Assembly (NCBI GenBank): GCA_017413145.1
Contig: JAFPUX010000436.1
Location: 1 to 7,167 of the forward strand
Length of the DNA stretch: 7,167 bases
Direction of reading: 5' to 3'
Source: Kiritimatiellia bacterium
GTDB lineage: Bacteria > Verrucomicrobiota > Kiritimatiellia > RFP12 > UBA3636
A program made the position numbers and the translations under genes. Below, piece by piece: positions 1-5,889 of this stretch; position 1 is the stretch's first letter; each line of letters begins with the position of its first letter. The notes beneath the pieces were generated by a model. That model searched no databases and was not told the origin of the DNA. It saw nothing but the letters and a program-made list of their open reading frames with translations.

Positions 1-2
1 GC

Positions 3-152
3 GACGGCCTTCTGCGCGCGCTCCCCGGCGCCGGCGCGGAGGACGGAACCGGGCTCCGCTACCGCGCCCTTTCGATCGAATGGGATCCGCTCGAACAGCT
101 CGAACGCGCGATCCGAGAACTCCGACTCGCCCTGGACGGGCTCCGGCCATGA
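3..152 (+). CDS. 3' end of an unidentified gene, possibly a PLP-dependent aminotransferase (partial)
   Basis: An open frame enters from the left edge and gives 49 residues before a TGA at 150-152. The tail contains the stretch LRYRALSIEWDPLEQLERAI, followed by a leucine- and arginine-rich amphipathic helix ending in DGLRP. A short strand followed by a loop and a final amphipathic helix is how many fold-type I (class I/II or MocR-like) aminotransferases end, so that family is a guess. No catalytic residue lies in the visible part. The TGA overlaps the ATG of the next gene in an ATGA junction, which suggests translational coupling and supports both the frame and the neighbour's start. The fragment is too short for a firm family call. 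Confidence 0.55.
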   Translation, partial: DGLLRALPGAGAEDGTGLRYRALSIEWDPLEQLERAIRELRLALDGLRP

Positions 153-1159
153 CCCATCGCACATCCCGCCGCGCGGCGCGCCTCGCCGCCGTCCTCCTTC
201 TCGCCGCCCTCCTCGCGGGCGCCCGCGCCGTGCAGCGCGCGCACCAGCTGCGTCCGCGCGAAATCCCCGTCCTCATGTACCACAACGTCCTCGACGGGGA
301 CGACCTGACCGTGTGGCAGGTGTCCGCGGACGAATTCGCGTGGCAGATGGACCAGCTCGACGAAGCGGGCTACACGCCGATCCTCCCGGGCGACGTCGAG
401 CGCGCTTCGCGCGGGTGGGGCTGGTTGCCCGAAAAGCCGGTCGTCATCACCTTCGACGACGGATACGAGGGCGTGAAGACGTTCGCCGAGCCGGTTCTGG
501 CGAAACACGGTTTCAAGGCGATCTGCTACGCGATCGTCGACCGGCTGGGCGGGGAAGGGGAGGCGCGGACCTCGTTCGACAGCGGACCGCTCATGTCCAC
601 GAACGAAGTCGCCGCCATGGCCGCGCGCGGGACCGTCGCGATCGGCTCCCACTCCCTCACGCACCGGGCGAACCCGCGGCTGCTCGCCGACGAAATCCGC
701 CGCTCGCGCTACCGCCTCAAGGAGCTCACCGGCGTCCGCACGAAGGACTACTGCTACCCCTTCGGCCTCCACGGCTACGACTACATGTACAAGGCCCTGC
801 GGGAAAGCAAGTTCCGGACCGCCCTGATCTGCGACGACCGGATGTTCCGCTACGGGGTCGAGACGAATCTCCTGGCGATTCCGCGCCTGTCCGTGTACGG
901 CGGCGTCCACTCGGTCGGTTTGGGCGCGGCGGATCCCGTCGCCGGGACGCTCGCGATCACGAACGGCGGGCTTCCGATCCCGCTCAAAATCGTGGCCCGC
1001 CGCGAAGACGACGGCCGCACCTGGGAATCGGACGTTCGCTGGGTCGGCGGCCGGCACGAGCCGGTCTGGGAGGTCCCGCCCGAAATCCTTTCGCCCCCGT
1101 GGCGGATCGAAGCGTGGGACAAGGCCGGCCTTTTCCGCTACTTCCCGCGCGCGGAATAA
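149..1159 (+). CDS. Membrane-anchored or secreted polysaccharide deacetylase (NodB/CE4-like)
   Basis: This 336-residue protein should remove N-acetyl (or O-acetyl) groups from a cell-surface or extracellular glycan outside the cytoplasmic membrane. Residues 1-30 are a basic start followed by a Leu/Ala-rich hydrophobic stretch, either an uncleaved anchor or a signal peptide. Family hallmarks follow in order: VLMYHNV (41-47), the catalytic motif TFDDGY (101-106, with D103 the probable base and D104 a metal ligand), SHSLTH (167-172, with H168 and H172 as metal ligands), and YPFG (203-206), the PgaB/IcaB-style form of the third motif. The last 80 or so residues (about 255-336) lie beyond the usual NodB core and look beta-rich; I cannot assign them. 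An ATG exists 69 bases upstream at 80, but it adds a polar Arg/Thr/Pro leader before the membrane segment and sits inside the previous gene. The ATG at 149 overlaps that gene's stop (ATGA) and puts the signal at the N-terminus. The substrate is unknown. Confidence 0.9.
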   Translation: MTHRTSRRAARLAAVLLLAALLAGARAVQRAHQLRPREIPVLMYHNVLDGDDLTVWQVSADEFAWQMDQLDEAGYTPILPGDVERASRGWGWLPEKPVVITFDDGYEGVKTFAEPVLAKHGFKAICYAIVDRLGGEGEARTSFDSGPLMSTNEVAAMAARGTVAIGSHSLTHRANPRLLADEIRRSRYRLKELTGVRTKDYCYPFGLHGYDYMYKALRESKFRTALICDDRMFRYGVETNLLAIPRLSVYGGVHSVGLGAADPVAGTLAITNGGLPIPLKIVARREDDGRTWESDVRWVGGRHEPVWEVPPEILSPPWRIEAWDKAGLFRYFPRAE

Positions 1160-1162
1160 TGC

Positions 1163-1191
1163 TTGCAAACCGGGGCGGGAAAGCGTAGAAT
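1163..1191 (+). promoter_or_regulatory. Predicted sigma70-type promoter of the yajC-secDF unit
   Basis: A -35-like TTGCAA (1163-1168) and a -10-like TAGAAT (1186-1191) are separated by exactly 17 bases. They lie in the 74-base gap between the deacetylase stop and the yajC start, about 42 bases before the yajC ATG. Each hexamer differs from consensus (TTGACA, TATAAT) at only one or two positions, in otherwise very GC-rich DNA. It implies that yajC and secDF are transcribed independently of the deacetylase gene. This is a prediction from sequence only. Confidence 0.6.
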
Positions 1192-1233
1192 AACGCGCGC
1201 ATTCCGCGAACTTTCCAACGCGAAGAAAACCCG

Positions 1234-1629
1234 ATGAATCCGCAAGACTCCGCTCCGGCCGCCGACGCGGCCGTCGTTTCCGCGGCCCCCGCCGCCGCCG
1301 AGACCTCCGCCACGACCGAACAGCCCGCCGTCCCCGCGGGCGCGCCGCCCCAGCAGGGCGCGTTCGGCAGCCCGATGATCATCATGCTGCTGATGTTCGC
1401 GATCCTGTACTTCGTCATGATCCGCCCCCAGCAGCGCAAGGAAAAGGAGCGTCGCGCCCAGATCGACGCGCTCCGCGCGGGCGTCCGCGTCCTCTTCTGC
1501 GGCGGCATGATCGGCACCATCGAGGAAGTGAAGAAGGAGGGCACGTTCCTCGTCCGCGTCGCGGACGGCGTGGTCGTCGAGATCGCCCGCGGCGCCGTCG
1601 AGCGCCCGCTTCCGGACGCGAAGGCGTAA
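1234..1629 (+). CDS. yajC: Sec translocon accessory protein YajC
   Basis: YajC is a small single-span inner-membrane protein that associates with SecDF and the SecYEG translocon. The 131-residue product shows the family signature: a hydrophobic span at about 47-63, followed at once by IRPQQRKEKERR (63-74), then LRAGVRVLFCGGMIGTIEEV (80-99) and a small beta-rich cytoplasmic tail. The region before the span, residues 1-46, is an Ala/Pro-rich low-complexity segment. It is longer than in E. coli YajC, which is about 110 residues in all. The ATG at 1234 is preceded by an A-rich CGAAGAAAAC and not by a clear Shine-Dalgarno. A start further downstream would still keep the span, so the N-terminal extension is the least certain part. 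The gene follows a predicted promoter and precedes secDF by 104 bases, the classic yajC-secD-secF order. Confidence 0.95.
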   Translation: MNPQDSAPAADAAVVSAAPAAAETSATTEQPAVPAGAPPQQGAFGSPMIIMLLMFAILYFVMIRPQQRKEKERRAQIDALRAGVRVLFCGGMIGTIEEVKKEGTFLVRVADGVVVEIARGAVERPLPDAKA

Positions 1630-1706
1630 TGCTCGATGCGCAATGCCCAATGCGCAATGACCGACCGACCGATCGACCATCCGACCATCGGACCATTGGA
1701 CCATCC
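1628..1706. repeat. Compound tandem 7-base and 8-base repeats between yajC and secDF
   Basis: Five 7-base units run head to tail: AATGCTC, GATGCGC, AATGCCC, AATGCGC, AATGACC (1628-1662). The first begins inside the yajC TAA. They pass into 4-base GACC/GATC units (1659-1674) and then four 8-base units: GACCATCC, GACCATCG, GACCATTG, GACCATCC (1675-1706). The run fills most of the 104-base gap between the two genes and is clearly less GC-rich than the flanking coding DNA. It has no CRISPR-like spacers, no long hairpin and no convincing coding content. Similar short-unit intergenic repeats occur, as I recall, in uncultivated PVC-group genomes. Function unknown. Confidence 0.85.
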
Positions 1707-1733
1707 GACACTTAAACCCGAAAGAACAAGAAC

Positions 1734-4343
1734 ATGAAATCCCAACTTTGGTGGAAATGGCTCATCGTGGCCGGCTTCGCGATCTGTTCGCTCTGGCTGG
1801 CGCTCCCGCCCGAGCTGAAGATCCGGCTCGGCCTGGACCTGCGCGGCGGCTACAGCTTCACGGTGGAGCTGGACAAGGACCAGCTCGAGACGACGGTGCG
1901 CGAGCGCATGCCGGAAGGCACGTCCGAGGAGGAGGTCGCCGGCCGCATCAAGCAGGCGCTGGAGACGGCGGACGACACGGCCGTGGAGATCATCCGCAAC
2001 CGCATCGACTCGATCGGCACCGAAGAGCCCGTGATCACGAAGGGCGCCAACGGCCGCATCTACGTGCAGATGCCCGGCGCGTCGGACGCCCAGCGCGACC
2101 GCGCCGAGAAGCTCATCAAGTCGATCGCGTTCCTCGACTTCCGCCTCGTTTCGCCCCTGTCTTCGCAGAAGGCGGAGAAGCTGCTCGAAAAGGCCGTGGC
2201 GAACAAGGGCCGCGCGGACAACCCGTACGTCCCGGCCGGCTTCAAGGTCGCCGAGAACCTCGGCGGGGCCTACGGCGGGCGCTGCTACGTGCGCGACCCG
2301 GCGGTGCCCGAGCCCGACCTGCGCCGCCTCCGTTCGTTCGGCCAGCCGGACGCCGGCTACGTCTTCATGCTCGAGAAGGAGACGACGAAGCAGGGTTCCG
2401 AAATCTACGTGCCGATCTACGTGGAGCGCCGCGCCCGCCTCACGGGCGACACGCTCCTGCGCGCCAACACCGGCAACGACCCGATGAAGGGCATGGTCGT
2501 GAACCTCCGCTTCAACAGCGAGGGCGCGAAGAAGTTCGCCGACATCACGACCAAGTTCTGCAAGACGCAGACCCGCCCCGGCCGCCAGATGGCGATCGTG
2601 CTGGACGACATCGTCTACTCGGCCCCGGTCCTCAACGAGCCGATCCGCGGCGGTTCCGCCGAGATTTCCGGCCGCTTCACGCCGGAAGAGGCCGCGCAGC
2701 TCAAGAACGTGCTCAACGCCGGCGCGATGCCGGCCCCGCTCAAGTTCCTCGGCCGCCGCTTCGTGAACCCGACGCTCGGCGAGGACACGATCGCGAACGC
2801 GCGGACGGCGATTCTCGTCGGCTGCGCGGGCGTGCTCCTGTTCATGGTCCTGTACTATCGCCGCCTCGGCCTCGTGGCCGACCTGGCGCTGCTGATGAAC
2901 TTCGTGCTGCTCCCGGTCTTCGCGGTCGCCTCGTCCGGCTTCCTCTCGCAGATTTCGGGCGACGCGACGCTCTCCGGCGGCTCGATCCTGCGCCTGCCCG
3001 TCCTCACGCTGCCCGGCATCGCGGGCATCCTGCTCACCGTCGGCATGGCGGTGGACGCCAACGTGCTCATCTACGAGCGCATCCGCGAGGAGGTGAAGCG
3101 CGGCAAGTCGGCCTACCCGGCGATCCTCGCCGGCTACGACCGCGCGCTCTCCGCCATCTTCGACGGCAACATCACCACGATCATCACCGGCGCGATCCTG
3201 TTCGTCGTCGGCACGGGCCTCATCCGCGGCTTCGCGGTCACGCTCGTCGCGGGCATCCTCGCCTCGATGTTCACGGCGCTGCTGCTCACGAAGATCGTCT
3301 TCCAGACCTGCGTCTCCGAGGAGTCGAAGTGGAAGATTGGCATGCTCCAGGCGGTGCCGGACGGCATCGACCTGCCGTTCGTGAAAAACTTCAAGCGCTT
3401 CGCCGCCGTCGCCGTCGCAATCATCGTCGCCACGGTGGGCGTGACGATCGCGCGCGGCCTCTCGGATCCGTCGAGCATCTTCGACGTGGACTTCACCGGC
3501 GGCAAGACCATCACCTACGCGGTCGCCCCGGCCGAAGGCGCGGACTCGCTGCCCGCCCCGGCGGACCTCACCGCCGCGGCGCGCGAGGCGCTCGTCAAGG
3601 CCGGCATCGACGACGCGGGCGTTCAGCTGCAGCAGTCCGAGGACGGCGCGAACTTCCTCGAGGTGAAGACCGTCTACACGGAACTGGCCGGCGCCGACGG
3701 CAAGGCGCTCGACGTCTCGACCGCGATGCAGGCCGCGCTCGCCGGCGCCGCGGAGGACCCCGTGCTCGGCAAGGTCGTCTTCACGCAGTATGCGGACGAC
3801 ACGATCGGCTCGCAGATCGGCAAGGAGATGCGCAATGCGGCGTTCTGGGCGATTTCGCTCGCCGTCGTGGCGATGCTCGTCTACATCTACTTCCGCTTCG
3901 AGTTCGGCTTCGGCATCGGCGCGATCGTCGCGCTGGCGCACGACGTCCTGATCACGATCGGAATCTTCTCCTGCCTCGGCTTCCAGTTCAACCTCACGAT
4001 CGTCGCGGCGCTGCTGACGATCGTCGGCTACGGCGTCAACGACACGATCGTCCTGTTCGACCGCGTCCGCGAGGAGATCAAGCGCGACCAGAAGACGGAC
4101 TTCCCGGCGATCGTGAACCGCTGCGTGAACCTCACGCTCTCGCGCACGGTCCTCACGTCGCTCACGACGCTCATCCCGGTCGTCGCGCTCGTCGTCTTCT
4201 GCTCGGGCTCGATCCGCGGCTTCGGCGTGTGCATGCTGATCGGCGTGATCGTGTCCACGTTCTCGTCGATTTTCGTCGCCTCGCCCGTGATGCTCGCGTG
4301 GTACCACGGCCGCCGGCCCGACTTCCGCAAGGCCGGCGCCTAG
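1734..4343 (+). CDS. secDF: Fused protein translocase subunit SecDF
   Basis: This 869-residue inner-membrane RND-type protein works with SecYEG and uses the proton gradient to pull exported proteins to the periplasmic side. The SecD half has a first span (about 8-24), LGLDLRGG (32-39), a large periplasmic P1 region (about 40-350) containing VLDDIVYSAPVLNEPIRGGS (289-308) and FTPEEAAQLKNVLNAGAMPA (315-334), then five more spans with GMAVDANVLIYERIREE (437-453). The SecF half begins with a span at about 555-573, followed by DFTGG (586-590), a periplasmic P4 region (about 591-700), then spans with GYGVNDTIVLFDRVREEI (765-782) and LTLSRTVLTSL (800-810). I count about 12 spans, as expected for six plus six. 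There is no stop or frameshift between halves, so the fusion is real; many bacteria encode two proteins. The ATG at 1734 has an A-rich leader (GAAAGAACAAGAAC) and no strong Shine-Dalgarno, but places LGLDLRGG at the normal distance from the first span. Confidence 0.97.
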   Translation: MKSQLWWKWLIVAGFAICSLWLALPPELKIRLGLDLRGGYSFTVELDKDQLETTVRERMPEGTSEEEVAGRIKQALETADDTAVEIIRNRIDSIGTEEPVITKGANGRIYVQMPGASDAQRDRAEKLIKSIAFLDFRLVSPLSSQKAEKLLEKAVANKGRADNPYVPAGFKVAENLGGAYGGRCYVRDPAVPEPDLRRLRSFGQPDAGYVFMLEKETTKQGSEIYVPIYVERRARLTGDTLLRANTGNDPMKGMVVNLRFNSEGAKKFADITTKFCKTQTRPGRQMAIVLDDIVYSAPVLNEPIRGGSAEISGRFTPEEAAQLKNVLNAGAMPAPLKFLGRRFVNPTLGEDTIANARTAILVGCAGVLLFMVLYYRRLGLVADLALLMNFVLLPVFAVASSGFLSQISGDATLSGGSILRLPVLTLPGIAGILLTVGMAVDANVLIYERIREEVKRGKSAYPAILAGYDRALSAIFDGNITTIITGAILFVVGTGLIRGFAVTLVAGILASMFTALLLTKIVFQTCVSEESKWKIGMLQAVPDGIDLPFVKNFKRFAAVAVAIIVATVGVTIARGLSDPSSIFDVDFTGGKTITYAVAPAEGADSLPAPADLTAAAREALVKAGIDDAGVQLQQSEDGANFLEVKTVYTELAGADGKALDVSTAMQAALAGAAEDPVLGKVVFTQYADDTIGSQIGKEMRNAAFWAISLAVVAMLVYIYFRFEFGFGIGAIVALAHDVLITIGIFSCLGFQFNLTIVAALLTIVGYGVNDTIVLFDRVREEIKRDQKTDFPAIVNRCVNLTLSRTVLTSLTTLIPVVALVVFCSGSIRGFGVCMLIGVIVSTFSSIFVASPVMLAWYHGRRPDFRKAGA

Positions 4344-4350
4344 CCGCCGG

Positions 4351-4382
4351 ATGCCCCGGTCCGCGGCCGCGGACCGGGGCAT
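4351..4382. repeat. Perfect 32-base GC-rich palindrome after secDF, possible transcription terminator
   Basis: Eight bases after the secDF stop, the arm ATGCCCCGGTCCGCGG (4351-4366) is followed directly by its exact reverse complement (4367-4382). RNA from it would fold into a very stable GC-rich hairpin, with only the central few bases unpaired. It sits where a terminator for yajC-secDF would be expected. No T-tract follows on the + strand (next bases GCGAACCTGG), so a standard intrinsic terminator is not proven. A protein-binding site, an RNA-stabilising hairpin or a mobile palindromic repeat are alternatives. Confidence 0.7.
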
Positions 4383-4384
4383 GC

Positions 4385-4406
4385 GAACCTGGAACCTGCG
4401 AACAAG
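4385..4406. repeat. Short 7-base tandem repeat upstream of ispD
   Basis: Two exact adjacent copies of GAACCTG (4385-4398) are followed after one base by a diverged copy, GAACAAG (4400-4406), which runs into the ispD ribosome binding site. The period matches the 7-base units between yajC and secDF, although the unit sequence differs. With only two exact copies, chance or replication slippage could explain it. Confidence 0.5.
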
Positions 4407-4409
4407 GAG
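4404..4409 (+). promoter_or_regulatory. Shine-Dalgarno site of ispD
   Basis: AAGGAG lies five bases before the ATG at 4415. It is the only near-consensus ribosome binding site seen in the window. It fixes the ispD start against the out-of-frame ATG at 4410. Confidence 0.75.
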
Positions 4410-4414
4410 ATGCC

Positions 4415-5101
4415 ATGACAACCGCAATCATCGTCGCCGCCGGCAAGAGCGAGCGCATGGGTGGCAAGGCCGACAAGGCCTTCCTCTCGTTGGGGCCGAA
4501 GCCCGTCCTCGCCTATTCGCTCATGACGCTCGACGGCAACGCCGGGATTGACGACATCGTCCTCGTCGTGCGCAAGGAGCAGCTTCTCGCCGCGCAGGGT
4601 CTCGTCCAGATGTTCGGGTGCCGCAAGGTTCGCAAGATCGTGCCGGGCGGTCCGACTCGCCTCGCGTCCGTCCGCAACGGCCTGGACGCCTGCGATCCGG
4701 ACGACACGCGCCTCGTGCTCGTCCACGACGGCGCGCGTCCGTGCGTCACGCACCAGATCGTCGCGGACTGCATTGCGTCCGCCAGGAAGCACGGTTCGGG
4801 CGTCGCCGCCACGAAGCTCGTCGACTCCGTCAAGACCGCCGGCAGGAACGGGATCGTGACGGGGTCGCTCGACCGCGAGAAGGTCTGGACGGTGCAGACG
4901 CCGCAGGCGTTCCGCTTCGACCTGCTGCGGCGCGCCGTCGCGGCCGTCGACGACAAGGACCCCCGCATCACGGACGAATCGTCGGCCGTGGAGCTTCTCG
5001 GCGAGCCGGTCCGGCTCGTGCAGACGTCCACGCCCAATCCCAAGGTCACGGTCCCCGAGGACCTCGTCACGGCCGCCCGCCTGCTCGGCGTTTCCGTCTA
5101 G
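4415..5101 (+). CDS. ispD: 2-C-methyl-D-erythritol 4-phosphate cytidylyltransferase (MEP pathway)
   Basis: IspD joins CTP to 2-C-methyl-D-erythritol 4-phosphate, giving CDP-methylerythritol and pyrophosphate, the third step of the non-mevalonate isoprenoid pathway in the cytoplasm. The 228-residue length is normal. Motifs in order: IIVAAGKSERMGG (5-17, nucleotide-binding loop with R15), KAF (21-23, the conserved active-site Lys), PGGPTRLASVRNGL (77-90), VHDGARP (103-109), LVDSVK (135-140), SLDREKVWTVQTPQAF (151-166), TDESSAVE (186-193) and NPKVTVPEDL (208-217). The segment 135-140 usually reads DT.K; here Thr is replaced by Ser (S138), which keeps the hydroxyl. The start is set by AAGGAG five bases upstream. 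The usual partner ispF does not follow; a phosphoesterase gene does, 26 bases later. Confidence 0.95.
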   Translation: MTTAIIVAAGKSERMGGKADKAFLSLGPKPVLAYSLMTLDGNAGIDDIVLVVRKEQLLAAQGLVQMFGCRKVRKIVPGGPTRLASVRNGLDACDPDDTRLVLVHDGARPCVTHQIVADCIASARKHGSGVAATKLVDSVKTAGRNGIVTGSLDREKVWTVQTPQAFRFDLLRRAVAAVDDKDPRITDESSAVELLGEPVRLVQTSTPNPKVTVPEDLVTAARLLGVSV

Positions 5102-5127
5102 CCCGGTTCCGCATTCAGCCGCTCCGC

Positions 5128-5862
5128 ATGGACAAGAAGATCGCAGTCCTCGGCGACATCCACGCCAACCTCGACGCCCTCGACGTCGTCCTCGCGGACG
5201 CGAAGGAACAGGGCGCCACGGACTGGATCTGCGTGGGCGACGTGGTCGGCTACAACGCCTGCCCGAACGAGTGCTGCGCGAAAATCCGCGAGCTGGGCGC
5301 CGTGACCGTGTGCGGCAACCACGACCACTATTGCGCGTTCGACGAGTCGCTGGAGGACTTCCACCCGCTCGCGGCGGCGGTCGTCGCGTGGACGCGCCGC
5401 CAGCTCTCGACCGAAAACCGCGAGTGGCTCCGCTCGCTGCCCTACCAGAAGGTCGTGCGCGGGCTCACCGTCGTCCACGCCACGCTCGACCAGCCGGAAC
5501 ACTGGGGCTACGTGTTCGAGTCCGTCGAGGCGGAGCCGAGCTTCACGTACCAGCGCACGCAACTGTGTTTCCACGGCCACACCCACGTGCCGGCCGTGTT
5601 CGAACAGCACGGGTTCGGCGCGGTCGGCCGGTTGCCGGCGGAGGACTTCCAGCTCGTCCTGGGCCGCAAGTATTTCGTGAACACCGGATCGGTCGGGCAG
5701 CCGCGCGACTCCGATTCGCGGGCCTCCTACATCCTGTACGAACCCGGCAGCCGCACCATCCGGTTCCGCCGGCTCGACTACGACGTCTCCGCCGCCCAGC
5801 AGCGCGTCCTCGCCGCCGGGCTTCCCGAACATTTGGCCCGGCGTCTCGCCGCCGGCCGTTGA
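5128..5862 (+). CDS. Calcineurin-like metallophosphoesterase (MJ0936/YfcE-type)
   Basis: This is a 244-residue cytoplasmic two-metal phosphoesterase with no signal peptide. All metal-binding blocks are present in order: LGDIHAN (8-14; D10 and H12), GDVVGYN (37-43; D38 bridging), CGNHDH (62-67; N64 and H65), VVHATL (115-120; H117) and FHGHTHVP (148-155; H151 and H153). The family's closing NTGSVGQPRD is at 185-194. Relatives hydrolyse phosphodiesters or phosphomonoesters in vitro, but physiological substrates are mostly unknown, so no specific function is given. The ATG at 5128 puts the first metal motif within ten residues of the N-terminus, as is typical. There is no clear Shine-Dalgarno before it. 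The gene follows ispD by 26 bases and precedes the SGNH gene by 27, so co-transcription is likely; a metabolic link is not implied. Confidence 0.93.
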   Translation: MDKKIAVLGDIHANLDALDVVLADAKEQGATDWICVGDVVGYNACPNECCAKIRELGAVTVCGNHDHYCAFDESLEDFHPLAAAVVAWTRRQLSTENREWLRSLPYQKVVRGLTVVHATLDQPEHWGYVFESVEAEPSFTYQRTQLCFHGHTHVPAVFEQHGFGAVGRLPAEDFQLVLGRKYFVNTGSVGQPRDSDSRASYILYEPGSRTIRFRRLDYDVSAAQQRVLAAGLPEHLARRLAAGR

Positions 5863-5889
5863 ACAAAAAGACAATCCGGACGACACAAA

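Noticed and set aside
80..148. Upstream ATG at 80 as start of the deacetylase
   Set aside because: It adds a 23-residue polar leader before the signal segment and lies deep in the preceding gene; the ATGA junction at 149 is a better start.
59..1168. A 369-codon - strand frame opposite the deacetylase gene
   Set aside because: Low-complexity Arg/Val/Ala/Asp composition with no family motif, against an intact NodB signature on the + strand.
1628..1706. CRISPR array
   Set aside because: Units are 7-8 bases with no unique spacers between them and no cas genes nearby.
1696..1716. A separate secDF promoter inside the repeat (TTGGAC with CTTAAA)
   Set aside because: The hexamers are only nine bases apart, far below the 16-18 needed, and no -10 element lies at the correct distance.
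984..4427. A 1147-codon open frame on the - strand across yajC and secDF
   Set aside because: It lies antisense to two clearly conserved genes, has a biased Arg/Glu/Asp/His/Ala composition with no recognisable domain, and is what GC-rich codon third positions produce on the opposite strand.
1748..5101. An 1117-codon + strand frame joining an out-of-frame reading of secDF to ispD
   Set aside because: The portion up to 4414 is an Arg/Ala/His-rich shadow of secDF. Only the end, from ATG 4415, is real (ispD).
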